The translations under genes were made by a program, and so were the position numbers. The notes below the pieces were generated by a model. That model was not told the DNA's origin and made no database searches. It saw only the letters and a list, made by a program, of their open reading frames with translations. Source: Archivesica marissinica (taxonomy: Eukaryota > Mollusca > Bivalvia > Venerida > Vesicomyidae). Taken from it: a stretch of 64,000 bases of DNA. Below, in pieces: positions 49,098-61,460 of this stretch. The stretch is taken from assembly GCA_014843695.1 (NCBI GenBank), contig CM026398.1:48945579-49009578 (forward strand), read 5' to 3'. Within the stretch, counting starts at the first letter, position 1. Each line of letters starts with the position of its first letter.

Positions 49098-49530
49098 GGG
49101 CTATGCCCCTCGCCATTGTAAGTTTGAATCCCATCAGGGGCATCGTATTCTATCATGTGAGGAAATGATCATGCTGGCTACCCGCCCATGCCTGAAAGAC
49201 TGCCCGATGTTCTCCTGGTGGTCTTCTGCCTACCAACCCATGCCTGCCCGATGTTCTCCCGGTGGTCTTCTGCCTACCAACCCATGCCTGCCCGATGTTC
49301 TCCCGGTGGTCTTCTGCCTACCAACCCATGCCTGCCCGATGTCCTCCCGGTGGTCTTCTGCCTACCCACCCATGCCTGAAAGACTGCCCGATGTTCTCCC
49401 GGTGGTCTTCTGCCTACCCGCCCATGCCTGCCCGATGTTCTCCTGGTGGTCTTCTGCTAGTAACAGCTGGTAAACCGCCATACAACCTAAGCTGTAGTGT
49501 CTTTAAACCCCAAAACAAAAAATAATTCCT
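49098..49530 (+). mobile_element. SINE family F/G with internally expanded 45-bp repeat
   Basis: B-box-like AGTTTGAATCCC near 49123 and a SINE-like end (CCGCCATACAACCTAAGC ... AAACCCCAAAACAAAA). Between them five to six units of about 45 bp (CATGCCTGCCCGATGTTCTC, CGGTGGTCTTCTGCCTACC) fill 49185-49455. Short ORFs here (HACPMFSRWSSAYQP period) are by-products. Confidence 0.65.
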
Positions 49531-50084
49531 TTTATGGGGCTTTTATAGCATCAAAATTAAATCCTGCAAAAATAAACAATGCAAATGTACGTAATAACAT
49601 TAATATTCTCAGTAGTAGAACGCACGCAGGAATTGGAAAGACTTTCACGAGAATATCTGATTATAAAGTAATTAAAAAATCGGGACACACAAGGAAGTTT
49701 CCGGAACATACCCGGTAATGCATATTTATTTTATGTAGTATCAATTCATAGGAAATGCACACATCTGTTTAACACATAGTACTCGTTGTCAAGAGTTGTC
49801 TGCGGTTATCTGGGGTACATGTATTTTAATGTTATAAGAAAGTAATAATATGCATAATTGCGTAATATGTAGCATACATTATAAAACTACATTGCAACTG
49901 ATTATTTTGTATTTTTGTAATTACTAGAAATGTGTAAGGTAGATATCAATGCTCTAGATTTTCATTATTATACAACATTTAATAACATGCAACTCTCATT
50001 ACATTGTCAGTATACATTGACATTACTGTGTTTAAAATTGATGCATTGCTTGTATACATACATAAAAAACAGAAGTTAGATTAA
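49531..50084. other. intergenic, nothing recognised
   Basis: A/T-rich, no ORF with visible homology. Confidence 0.4.
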
Positions 50085-50870
50085 ACTATAATACCATATA
50101 TATATATGTGTGGTCCTCTCTACATCCGATTCTTCTATAATACCATATATATATATGTGTGGTCCTCTCTACATCCGATTCTTCTATAATATCATATATA
50201 TATATGTGTGGTCCTCTCTACATCCGATTCTTCTATAATATCATATATATATATGTGTGGTCCTCTCTACATCCGATTCTTCTATAATATCATATATATA
50301 TATGTGTGGTCCTCTCTACATCCGATTCTTCTATAATATCATATATATATATGTGTGGTCCTCTCTACATCCGATTCTTCTATAATATCATATATATATA
50401 TGTGTGGTCCTCTCTACATCCGATTCTTCTATAATATCATATATATATATGTGTGGTCCTCTCTACATCCGATTCTTCTATAATATCATATATATATATG
50501 TGTGGTCCTCTCTACATCCGATTCTTCTATAATATCATATATATATATGTGTGGTCCTCTCTACATCCGATTCTTCTATAATATCATATATATATATGTG
50601 TGGTCCTCTCTACATCCGATTCTTCTATAATATCATATATATATATGTGTGGTCCTCTCTACATCCGATTCTTCTATAATATCATATATATATATGTGTG
50701 GTCCTCTCTACATCCGATTCTTCTATAATATCATATATATATATGTGTGGTCCTCTCTACATCCGATTCTTCTATAATATCATATATATATATGTGTGGT
50801 CCTCTCTACATCCGATTCTTCTATAATATCATATATATATATGTGTGGTCCTCTCTACATCCGATTCTTC
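50085..50870. repeat. 49-bp satellite built from a MITE end
   Basis: About sixteen nearly identical units: TGGTCCTCTCTACATCCGAT plus TCTTCTATAATATC and (AT)n. The first 25 bases are the left terminus of the inverted-repeat element at 50846. Confidence 0.95.
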
Positions 50871-51021
50871 GGCTTAAAAAGCCTTTTTCAAGGAAATCAA
50901 ATATCCGGCTAATTAATTTTCTTTAAGAAACAATCTTAAAGAAAATGAATTACCTAGCCAGATTTTTGTTTTCCTTGAAAAAGGGCTTTTTAAGCCGAAA
51001 ATTGGGATGTAGGGAGGACCA
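50846..51021. mobile_element. foldback MITE adjoining its own satellite
   Basis: Left arm TGGTCCTCTCTACATCC...CGGCTTAAAAAGCCTTTTTC and right arm GAAAAAGGGCTTTTTAAGCC...GGGATGTAGGGAGGACCA are inverted with a few mismatches. The core is also inverted around AAAGAAACAATCTTAAAG. Flanked by (AT)n on both sides. Confidence 0.85.
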
Positions 51022-51161
51022 TATATATATTATATATTACTAGGTCCGTGTTAGGAACAATCAGCATATAATTTCGTATATAAGTTTTCTATTTTATAGA
51101 CGCTAGAAGCTCTTATACAGACCCCGAGCATTTCTATTTACCTTGACAATTTTGTTTATCC

Positions 51162-51375
51162 TTAACCCTTTGCACGCTAGCGGTGAAAATAACTGTCAAA
51201 TATGTCATGGAATTTCATTAGAATTGTGTCATAATGACACAATTCTAATGAAATTCCATGACATATTTACAGAGTTTTCATGTACAAATAAGAAAAACAC
51301 ATTAATGAATTGTCGTCTGCTACAATTATTCAAACTATTTATAGCCTTTAATTTACCCAGCATGCAAAGAGTTAA
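51162..51375 (+). mobile_element. piggyBac-like MITE, family M3, with 71-bp palindrome
   Basis: TTAACCCTTTGCACGCTAGC left, CATGCAAAGAGTTAA right, TTAA both sides. At 51198-51268 two 35-base arms meet at a single central base (GTGTCAT-A-ATGACAC). Shares ends with M2. Confidence 0.82.
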
Positions 51376-51845
51376 TATCAGCTTATAATGTCACTAGGTT
51401 TGTCGACCACTGGATGTATCGGTGTTAAACAAAGGTGTCACGTTACAGACCGATGTTGGCTGAAACCGTTGCTGTAAATAAAAACTTGTGTAAATCCATC
51501 TATATATCGAGAACACGGATGCATTTGTAAGATTAAATTACGGTCAAGTTGCCTGATGCCATCTTCTTTACCAATTACATTAATTACCGACTTTATGGCG
51601 GTACCCAAATCATGAAAATTGGGGGGGGGGGGTGAAATCTACAGTAAATATTTGTAATTCCTTATTGAAAGAACCTATGACGGGATTGTTGGAAGTAATT
51701 GTTAGAAATACATGCAGGGGAATTGTCATAAAATTATTTTTACATTTTACTTGAAATGTCTTCCATTTATACATTGTGCTATTCTATCGACCAGAATTAC
51801 TTCATACTCTTTGTACTTTATCATTGTTTAATTATGTTGTTTTAT
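51376..51845. other. intergenic, nothing recognised
   Basis: One G run (51622-51632). No gene. Confidence 0.4.
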
Positions 51846-51859
51846 TGTTTAATGCTTAC

Positions 51860-53070
51860 TAGAGGAAGGATGTGTCCCGTCTAATGGGAAGGTTATGGTC
51901 CTGTTAGAGGATGGGTCCGTCTAATGGGAAGGTTATGGTCCTGTAAGAGGATGGGCCTCTCTAATGGGAAGGTTATGGTCCTGTAAGAGGATGGGCCTCT
52001 ATAATGGGAAGGTTATGATCCTGTAAGAGGATGGGCCTCTCTAATGGGAAGGTTCTGGTCCTGTAAGAGGATGGGCCTCTCTAATGGGAAGGTTCTGGTC
52101 CTGTAAGAGGATGGGCCTCTCTAATGGGAAGGTCCTGTAAGAGGATGGGCCTCTCTAATGGGAAGGTTATGGTCATGTAAGAGGATGGGCCTCTCTAATG
52201 GGGAGGTTCTGGTCCTGTAAGAGGATGGGCCTCTCTAATGGGACGGTTCTGGTACTGTAAGAGGATGGGCCTCTCTAATGGGAAGGTTCTGGTCCTGTAA
52301 GAGGATGGGCCTCTCTAATGGGAAGGTTATGGTCATGTAAGAGGATGGGCCTCTCTAATGGGAGGTTATGGTCCTGTAAGAGGATGGGTCTCTCTAATGG
52401 GAAGGTTATGGTCCTGTAAGAGGATGGGCCTCTCTAATGGGAAGGTTATGGTCCTGTAAGAGGATGGGCCTCTTAATGGGAAGGTTATGGTCCTGTAAGA
52501 GGATGGGTCCGTCTAATGGGAAGGTTATGGTCCTGTAAGGGATGGGCCTCTCTAATGGGAAGGTTATGATCCTGTAAGAGGATGGGTCCGTCTAATGGGA
52601 AGGTCCTGTAAGGGGATGGGCCTCTAATGGGAAGGTTATGATCCTGTAAGAGGATGGGTCCGTCTAATGGGAAGGTTATGGTCATATAAGGGGATGGGCC
52701 TCTCTAATGGGAAGGTTATGATCCTGTAAGAGGATGGGTCCATCTAATGGGAAGGTTATGGTCCTGTAAGGGGATGGGTCCGTCTAATGGGAAGGTTATG
52801 ATCCTGTAAGAGGATGGGTCCGTCTAATGGGAAGGTTATGGTCATGTAAGGGGATGGGCCTCTCTAATGGGAAGGTTATGGTCCTGTAAGAGGATGGGCC
52901 TCTCTAATGGGAAGGTTATGGTCCTGTAAGGGGAGGGGCCTCTCTAATGGGAAGGTTCTGGTCCTGTAAGGGGATGGGCCTCTCTAATGGTAAGGTTATG
53001 GTCCTGTAAGAGGATGGGCCTCTCTAATGGGAAGGTTCTGGTCCTGTAAGGGGATTGGCCCCTCTAGATG
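51860..53070. repeat. 40-bp minisatellite, about 30 units
   Basis: Unit AGGATGGGCCTCTCTAATGG...GGTCCTGTAAG, some units shortened by about ten bases. Confidence 0.94.
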
Positions 53071-54384
53071 AAGGATGTGGTTTTCTTAAGGGAAAGATGT
53101 AGTCCTCTTTAAGGGAGTGGAGAGCTCTAAGAGAAAGGATGTGATCTGGGGTAAAAAAGTAGGAGTGGGACTATACCCACAACTATACCTGCTAATGGCA
53201 GAGCTCCCGCACCCCCCCCCCCCCGAGTATTCCCCCTAGGTATATGTCAAAATCCGGTGTATTGATATCCTCATGCTATTAAAGGATAGAGTGTGAAGGC
53301 ATTAAGCTGGATTTGCTACATTATTGCATTATATAGTGGTTGCTTGTTCAATGGTATTGCAGTTTGCAGGTTGCTTGTTCAATGGTATTGCAGTTTGCAG
53401 GTTGCTTGTACGCATGCATATAACTGGCACTACATGAGATTCTGGTATTTATTTTTTAAAAATTTAGAATTGTGTTTTAGACTAGAAATAATGTTTGATT
53501 GATGCTACTATGTATTTTGGGTTGTAACATGGTCCTGGGGTGTAGTAAACTGTGAGGGGAGGGGCAGTCCAACGCAAGGAGGCGTGTCTTTGTGGGGGAA
53601 ATGGTTAAAACCCAACAGAACCAGAATAACAATGCAATTTAAGTAGAACAAAAACAATGTAAATAGTGGAAGATAAAGTGCAATCTCGTATACTGTACAT
53701 ACATAGCTTGTGTCTCATTGTTGTGTATTATTGTCCCAATGAAACGATCTACAGTACCCTTAAAAAGTTTGTTTCATATACAATCTACAGTACCCTTAAA
53801 AAGTTTGTTTACAAGTATATATACTTGTATTATTGTCCCAATGAAAGATCTACAGTACCCTTCAAAAGTTTGTTTATACTTGTACATCTTTGGCTCATAC
53901 CGCCCAAGACTTGCTTTTTTTCCCCAGACCTGGTCCTGTTTTAAGGATTTGAGATCCTGAATTTTACATACATGTATTTGTTTACAGTCAAACCAAGGGA
54001 ATCATAAAAAGGGGCTTCTTTGCATAGGTGGCTGCTTAATAGAGGTCAAATGTATAACAAATCACGATATTGGGGATCTGGAAACTGGCTGCTTAATACA
54101 CAGTATGCCTGCGTTCCTTTTATAGCTAATTTACATAAACAGTCACCTTCATTTTTCGTGATACATCACGGATGCGCGAATTCAAAACTCCGCGAATTAA
54201 TTTAAAATGTTCAAAATCCCAAAACAATATGTTCGCGAAATTATAGTATTTTACAGTACTTGTGACATGCAAGTCGTGTATGGAACCTATATTCTATTAC
54301 ACATTTATCTCGCACAAGTACATTTCACACTAGCCTGGGAACAGGCGTTGATATATTTTTTGCCTGGTCAGTCATACGGATCAT
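53071..54384. other. intergenic with small duplications
   Basis: Two copies of TTGCTTGTTCAATGGTATTG at 53338-53405 and three to four copies of a unit with ATCTACAGTACCCTTAAAAA at 53740-53880. ACAGTCAAACCA at 53986 resembles one end of the element at 27810, followed by TGGCTGCTTAATAGAGGTCA. Confidence 0.55.
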
Positions 54385-54515
54385 GGCGGTGGTCGCCAGA
54401 TCGGACAGGTGGGTTTTCTCCGGTTTCCTCCCACACGAATGACCACATATACGCTTTCATCCGCGCCAACTAGAGTGATTAATAAAAGTTGTTAGAATAA
54501 ATAAAGTTTAAACTT
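54385..54515 (+). mobile_element. SINE family D fragment
   Basis: GGTCGCCAGATCGGACAGGT, GGTTTCCTCCCACACGAATG, GAGTGATTAATAAAAGTTGT; partial at both ends. Confidence 0.7.
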
Positions 54516-55229
54516 TCACTTGGTCAGTCATTTAAATATATATTAATACCGAGATCATTAATTGGACCGTATTGAGTTTCTGATAATATCAACTGAAGTA
54601 AATTGGTGAAAAATCAACAGACTGGAACCCAGGCTATTTTCAGACTCGCATATTCATTTGTTAATGACGTGAATAGAAGTGCTTTATGCACACACACTTC
54701 CAAGTGAAAAATTATAAATATATGTATGGTAATGCCGGAACAAAGTCATTTACAAAATACAATTATTTATCTATAATATATTATAATGCTGGGAATTATA
54801 ATGATCTTCATTTATTTATCTACATCAGTCAAGTAAACACTTTAGTTTATTACATTTTATGTTGTTAAAGTGATTGTTTTTTGGTTTCTACATTTCTATC
54901 AATACAAACAAAATTGTCAAAAGTGATTGTTTTCTACATTTATATCGATACAAACTGTGTGTGAATCATTATAGTATAGAGTTATGATATTATAAGATAC
55001 CTGCGCAATGTAAATGTTTATAAAAGATACCATACAAAGATATTTTATTAAAAACTGCAGTTATAGCAGTTTGAAGAGTTCCTCTCTTTACACAACACGG
55101 CCTACAGATGCTCCTAGGTGTATCAGTAATTGGGTAATAATTGTCTCTTTCCATTTTTAAACTTTGCTAATTAGAACTAATTTTATATACCCTTTTGTAT
55201 GAAGAGAGAATATTGTTAAAATATCTTGT
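54516..55229. other. intergenic, nothing recognised
   Basis: A/T-rich; a short direct repeat AAAGTGATTGTTTT at about 54870 and 54920. Confidence 0.4.
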
Positions 55230-55665
55230 TATCTTGGAGAGGTTTATTGTTACAAACTATCTTGGAGATTTATTGTTACAATATCTTGGTATCTTGGAGA
55301 GATTATATTGTTACAATATCTTGGTATCTTGGAGAGATTTATTGTTACAATATCTTGGAGAGGTTATATTGTTACAATATCTTGGTATCTTGGAGGAATG
55401 TATTGTTACAATATCTTGGAGAGGTTATATTGTTACAATATCTTGGTATCCTGGAAGAGATATATTGTTACAATATCTTGGTATCTTGGAGAGGTTATAT
55501 TGTTACAATATCTTGGTATCTTGGAGATATATTGGAGAGGTTATATTGTTACAATATCTTGGTATCTTGGAGAGGTTATATTGTTACAATATCTTGGAGA
55601 GATATATTGTTACAATATCTTGGTATCTTGGAGAGATATATTGTTACAATATCGTGGTATTTTAT
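55230..55665. repeat. irregular 20-35-bp minisatellite
   Basis: Blocks TTGTTACAATATCTTGG and TATCTTGGAGAGGTTATA in varying order. Plus ORFs in all three frames are by-products. Confidence 0.9.
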
Positions 55666-56139
55666 TAGCAGGCTGTACAGATGTTTAGGTACTGCTATAG
55701 GTAGAGGTTATATCCTGTTGTGTGGATGTAATAAGTACTTCCTAACAATGTACAAGTTATTCAGAGATCACTGATTACTTCAGATGGAACAGACATTTAG
55801 TCCAGTCAGTTTCTTGTCCTTTCCTCATAATGCCGGACAAACCCAAATGTTTCAGTTTCACCACTTCATTGTCTTAATCATCATCGCTATTTATGATCAT
55901 CACCTGAATGACATGACTTAATTGTTTCAATGCCTGGTCAGACACGAATACGTTGTATAAAACTCCAGATCAGAAGCTTGTAGATATAACAACACTCTAA
56001 AATAATCTGAAATACAGTTTAGACCATACCCCAAGTCATCTGACGCATATATTAGACCATACCAAAATCATCTGATGCATAGATTAGACCATACCAAAGT
56101 CATCTGACTCATAGATTAGACCAAATCATCTAGTCTAGT
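55666..56139. other. intergenic
   Basis: From about 56020 scattered ATTAGACCATACC units precede the array at 56540. Otherwise unrecognised. Confidence 0.4.
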
Positions 56140-56530
56140 TTAAACAAATTTATTTTAGACTGGTTGCGAAACAAGGTCTTACAACATTAGTCCATCTCCA
56201 TAAGGGAGAGAGAAGAGGCAATTTGGAATTAAATGTCTTGCCTAAGGGCACAGTCGTAATAGCTACAGCTGGAAGTGAACTGCGGGCCTCTCGCACCTGA
56301 ACCCAAATCATCAGACGCATAGATTAGACCAGTGCCTCTGTGGTGTAATGGATACGGTGTTCGCCTCGTAATCGAGAGGTTATGAGTTTGAACCCAGCCA
56401 TAACGGTGGTGTGATGTCCTAGGCATGACACTGAAATTCCACATTGCCCTCTCCTCATAGCGATGGATTCCATCAAGAATGCGGTCTCGGAGCAATTAAG
56501 CTAATGTTGTTAGAACTTGTTTCGCAATCA
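56140..56530. mobile_element. two SINEs inserted within an array
   Basis: A minus-strand family C copy at 56140-56300 (TTGCCTAAGGGCACAGTCG), truncated. Then a plus-strand family E copy at 56325-56530 with a good tRNA-like head (CTCTGTGGTGTAATGGATAC, B box GAGTTTGAACCC) and the same tail (TTGTTAGAACTTGTTTCGCA). ATTAGACCATACC repeat units occur on both sides, so the SINEs entered the array. Confidence 0.75.
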
Positions 56531-57022
56531 TCTCATATATAGATTAGGCCATACCCAAATCGTACTTAAATCATCCCAAATATTGTATTTAGACCACACC
56601 AAAAATCATCTCGAATACAGTTTAGACCATACCTAAATTATCTGAAATACAGATTAGACCATACCTAAATTATCTGAAATACAGTTTAGACCATACCTAA
56701 ATTATCTGAAATACAGTTTAGACCATACCTAAATTATCTGAAATACAGTTTAGACCATACCTAAATTATCTGAAATACGGATTAGACCATACCTAAATTA
56801 TCTGAAATACGGATTAGACCATACCTAAATTATCTGAAATAAGGTTTAGACCATACCTAAATTATCTGAAATACAGTTTAGATCATACCTAAATTATCTG
56901 AAATACAGATTAGACCATACCTAAATTATCTGAAATACAGTTTAGACCATACCTAAATTATCTGAAATACAGATTAGACCATACCTAAATTATCTGAAAT
57001 ACAGTTTAGACCATACCCATAC
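56531..57022. repeat. 32-bp minisatellite, about 14 units
   Basis: Unit ACCATACCTAAATTATCTGA + AATACAGTTTAG, CAGATT and CGGATT variants. Confidence 0.94.
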
Positions 57023-57389
57023 CATCTGTGAATTGTAACGAGGTAATGCAAAGACATGTACATTGTTAGGTGGTATGTTCTCTCCATGCGTTGAGCGAGT
57101 TGCACAATACGTATTATATATATTGATGACAAGTGTAGATATTTACTCTAGAATATGGTACTCTTCACTATAATAATTGTGCTAATTAAAATCTCATCCA
57201 TGTATATGGAGAATAAAACAAACCATCAAACTAGCACAGTTTGTTCTTCTGTAAAATAGTTCTGCAAGCAGATGTGATGCATCGCCAATGAAGCTAGGCA
57301 GCACATTTCCAGCATTATATATATAAAGTACTGATCAGCCACAATTTTAAATTTAGACCATAGTTGCTACTCTGACATCTAGTTGAGGG
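57023..57389. other. intergenic, nothing recognised
   Basis: No gene or repeat family identified. Confidence 0.4.
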
Positions 57390-58000
57390 AGATCCCAGTC
57401 GATCCTCTGCTCAGACATCTAGTGGAGGGAGTTCCCAGTTGATCCTCTGAGCAGACATATGGTGGAAGCAGATCCCACTTGCTCCTCTGTGCAGACATCC
57501 AATGGAGGGAGATCCCAGTTGTTCTTCTGTGCAGACATTTGGTGGATGGAGATCGCAGTTATTCCTATGAGTAGACATATGGTAGAGGGAGATCGCAGTT
57601 GTTCCTCTGAGCAGACATCTGGTGGAGGGAGATACCAGTTGCTCCTCTGAGCAGACATATGGTGGAGGGAGATCCCAATTGCTCCTCTGCGCAGATATCT
57701 GGTAGAGGGAGTTCCCAATTGCTCCTCTGAGCAGACATCTGGTGGAGGGAGATCCCAGTTACTCCTCTGAACAGACATCTGGTGGAGGGAGATCCCAGTT
57801 ACTCCTCTGAGCAGACATCTGGTGGAGGGAGTTCCCAGTTGTTTCACTGAGCAGACATCTGGTGGAGGGAGTTCCCAATTGCTCCTCTGAGCAGACATCT
57901 GGTGGAGGGAGATCACAGTTGATCCTCTGAGCAGACATCTGGTGGAGGGAGATCCCAGTTGCTCCTCTGAGCAGACGTCTGGTGGAGGGAGACCCTAGTT
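57390..58000. repeat. 40-bp minisatellite, about 15 units
   Basis: Unit GCAGACATCTGGTGGAGGGA + GATCCCAGTTGCTCCTCTGA. A minus-strand 165-codon ORF with a 40-residue period is a by-product. Confidence 0.94.
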
Positions 58001-58246
58001 GCTCAAAGAAATAAGATCATTTCATAATAAAATATCTTGTTTATTAAATAAACAACCTTTATATACACATCGTGCATTGACTGTATGGAATGCATTTAGA
58101 TATAACTTTCATTGTGCTGATTTAAATAAATATTTCATGGTAAAAATACATGGCAACATAATTATAATAATCACAGTATGAAACGAGCTGCAATATACAG
58201 ATAACCCTTCTATTGTAAGTGACCAACTGTCCATAAATAAATTGAA

Positions 58247-58857
58247 TAGAGTGGTGGAACCTATGCTCGGCGTATTCCTATGCTCGGCATATTTGTCCAT
58301 TTACATCCATGATATTTAAAATATTTATATAGTTCTAGGCTAATTTTGCTGACAGAGCTGAAGCATGGTTCAATAGCATTCCGTTACGTGACTGGTCCAG
58401 TAGTCGAATATAAACAAACAAATCATTTGGAGAATATTTCCACCGAAACTGATACGGTCTATGAGCAATTCAGATAGCTATCCGAATTTTAAAAATCTAC
58501 TAACCTGAAAAATAGCTTCTATACCATTTCCGATTAAGACCCATAAATGTTTTTATTCAATGATGTACTATATTAAAATAAGATATTCAACAAGTTGTGG
58601 TGGATAAATAAAAAATAACAAGTACGCCGTGCATAGGTGCCCTGAATTCGTGAGTTCCCCATATAAAGAGGTGCCGACCCGACACCGTTGCAATAGCTGT
58701 ATTGAGCAGCAAGGTCACGTGATGAAGCTAAAACTATCAGGTGTTTCTTTAAAGTTATTTTCATGACTTAAAAAAAAATATATATATATACGGCAAGTGT
58801 AATTAACATTTTATACTGGTCATTATATTTACGCCGAGCATAGGTTCCACCACTCTA
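58247..58857. mobile_element. 611-bp inverted-repeat DNA transposon, non-autonomous
   Basis: TA then GAGTGGTGGAACCTATGCTC (26-bp arm through GGCGTA) at left. The exact complement runs ACGCCGAGCATAGGTTCCAC to CACTCTA at right. TA at both ends fits a TA target duplication. No transposase is recognisable inside. A second partial arm copy (TATGCTCGGCATATTTG) follows the left arm. Confidence 0.85.
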
Positions 58858-59607
58858 ACTTAATTTTAGAGAAAGAGGTTAGTGTTAGCTTCCTGTATCA
58901 TTACAGTTAGGGTCCTGCAAGTCGTCTGAGATTACCGGTACTTTATTGTTGCATTGACATTTCAAAAGCGTGTTAATATTATTTATGGACAGCAATAACC
59001 TATAAAATAAAATTTTGCAAAACTCGTAATGTACGGAACAAAACATTGAATCTAGGAAAGGAAAAGTAAAACGTCATAGTTGTGCATGAAATAATTACAT
59101 CTACATGACACTGCTAGTGAAGGATGAATAAGACAAGCACTTTAAGTGCTCAAATACGATACAATATTACACCCACACATGTCTGCCACCTGATTTGCCA
59201 AGTCGATGACCACCCATGTTTCTCAATATAAACTGATTAGATGATGCACAGGTTCTTATAAGATCGAGTCGTTCGGCGTTTCTAAAAATAGTTTTGGGGT
59301 TTTCCCGGCATCTATGCACAGTTGCAGTTTATCAACAAACATGGCAGGCTACATGCAGTGAGTCAACTGTGTGATTATTATTTTGGGAGTGTCTGTTGGT
59401 TTGTATATGTATCTAATATAGGTTTCAATTTGGTCAATACATCCTCGACCCATATTGCCCTGCTGGGTCCATAGAACAATGTAAAGGCCTCACTGAAAGT
59501 CCATAATTGTAAAATATCAATCGACCTACAACAAAAGTTCCACCCTCGACTTATGGCCGAGACATATATCCTAGTGATTATATGATAACTTGCATTTAAC
59601 ACTACTT
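58858..59607. other. intergenic, nothing recognised
   Basis: A minus ORF of 74 codons at 59378-59602 has no recognisable homology. Confidence 0.4.
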
Positions 59608-59826
59608 TAAACTTGATTTATTTTACAACGATTGCAAAACAAGTTTTAACAACTTATATTAATCACTCTCGTTGGCGCAGACGAAAGCGTAAGTGTGGTC
59701 AATCGTGTGGGAGGAAACCGAAGTGCGCGGAGAAAACCCACCTATGCGATCTCGCGACCACGGTACGGATCAAACCCAGGTTGGCTTTGTGAGAAGCGAG
59801 CGATCTAACCACTACGCTAACAGCCA
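59608..59826 (-). mobile_element. SINE family D, near full length
   Basis: CGATTGCAAAACAAGTTTTA tail complement, GGGAGGAAACCGAAGTGCGC, then GGATCAAACCCAGGTTGGC and a head ending CTAACCACTACGCTAACAGC, which is tRNA-like on the minus strand. Confidence 0.78.
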
Positions 59827-60023
59827 TTTAACACTACACAACAAGAGTAACATGCGATATTTAACATGTGCTCATCGACATTCATAAAAGCAAATAATAT
59901 GGACTTGACATGCATCATATCTAATATATGTTTTTTAAACATTTTATGATTAAACGAATATAATCCACAACATATACACACCAACACAAACCTTTTTAAC
60001 CCTTTCCTTCATGTAGGTTTAGG

Positions 60024-60630
60024 TTAAAGTAGCATTACATCGTAATAAAGGATGTTTTGAGTAAAATATAAATACTAATATGTGTGTGTTTACAAAAATC
60101 GAAATAGTCGCTCAGAATCGATAAAATTCCAATAAATTTAAACCGTCGTATACGCGAATTTGTTTATCAACACACGAAATGTAAACACGCACAGCGCGCA
60201 TGTGTGAAACAACAGAGGATGTAGAAAACAACGTATATATTATGAACATGAAATACTATCTATCTTCCTCTAATGTCGAACCCCTCGCGGGGATGTAGAA
60301 ATGTCCCTAAAAGATTTAGCTAACAGAGGTATGAATCAACATATCAAGTAATTTAATTAAAAAAGACAACGTGGGACAAATGGGGACGATGCATTCCGAA
60401 TGTAAACAAGTGCGGACAATGCGTTTCGGTTGTAAACAAGTGCGTGACCGATCGACTCGGAAAGTCCTACTTTCGGTTTCTAGTTTGTTTTATTGCAAAA
60501 AAACACTGCTTACCAAATGAATATAAGCATACAAAGTATAATGTTATAATGTGTAGCAGCATTGCTACTCATACGTAAAAATTGATTTTTTCAAATAGCG
60601 TTTATTTCATACGATGTAATGCTGCTTTAA
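60024..60630. mobile_element. 607-bp inverted-repeat element
   Basis: TTAAAGTAGCATTACATCGT at left and ACGATGTAATGCTGCTTTAA at right are complementary with one mismatch. Weaker similarity continues inward. No ORF with homology inside. Confidence 0.72.
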
Positions 60631-61036
60631 TATAGTATTATATCTCCATACAAACGACAGCCATTTAGCTATCATACAGTGAATAAGTAGTGGCCATATC
60701 TATCACACCTCCATAGATATTATTGGGACTACATGACATTCTGGCCTTTATTATGAACATTGGTTTGGCTACTACATTGTCAATGTATATCGTATTGGTA
60801 ATGGCGTCAAGATGAGGGAAAGGGTTAAGGGTATTCATTATTTTGTTCATTTGATCTTATGTTTGTTCTAGCACTATACCCTCAAAATCTAATTTGTCGC
60901 ATTTGGTCCCACTATATCACACAGTCACATATACAGATGGTGTTAAAATTCCATCAAATATCAACTGAATGCAACCAAACAATGATCATTTCACAACTAC
61001 CCCAGCTACTGATCATTCTCTGCAAGCTATGATGAA
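60631..61036. other. intergenic, nothing recognised
   Basis: No feature seen. Confidence 0.4.
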
Positions 61037-61192
61037 ATCCATACGGAGGATTGGCAGATCCATACAGAGGATTAGCAGATCCATACAGAGGATTAGCAGA
61101 TCCATACAGAGGATTAGCAGATCCATACGGGGGATTGGCAGATCCATACAGAGGATTAGTAGATCCATACATAGGATTAGTAGAAATATTAT
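61037..61192. repeat. 21-bp minisatellite, about 7 units
   Basis: Unit AGATCCATACAGAGGATTAG + C. ORFs on both strands with a 7-residue period are by-products. Confidence 0.93.
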
Positions 61193-61460
61193 GCACTATT
61201 TTTTGTCCCTTAAAATATTCCAGAACCTACAGCTCCATAATACCCACAAAGCGGAACAGGTCCAATGGTTATAAAACTCTTATCAGATGTCAAACTAGAA
61301 CTCAATTGATTTGATTCCGAGAATTACACTCAGCTGAACCAATTAGAAACTTGAGTCTGATATTTGCTCTTTGTTTAACCAATCAGAAGTTTGTTATAGG
61401 TTTATAACTAACCTCCAGACCAGGCCAGTATGATGATATGCACACTATGGTTGGTACTGA
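61193..61460. other. intergenic
   Basis: No feature recognised. Confidence 0.4.

Noticed and set aside
57419..57916. 165-codon minus-strand ORF
   Set aside because: 40-bp minisatellite read in one frame; no homology.
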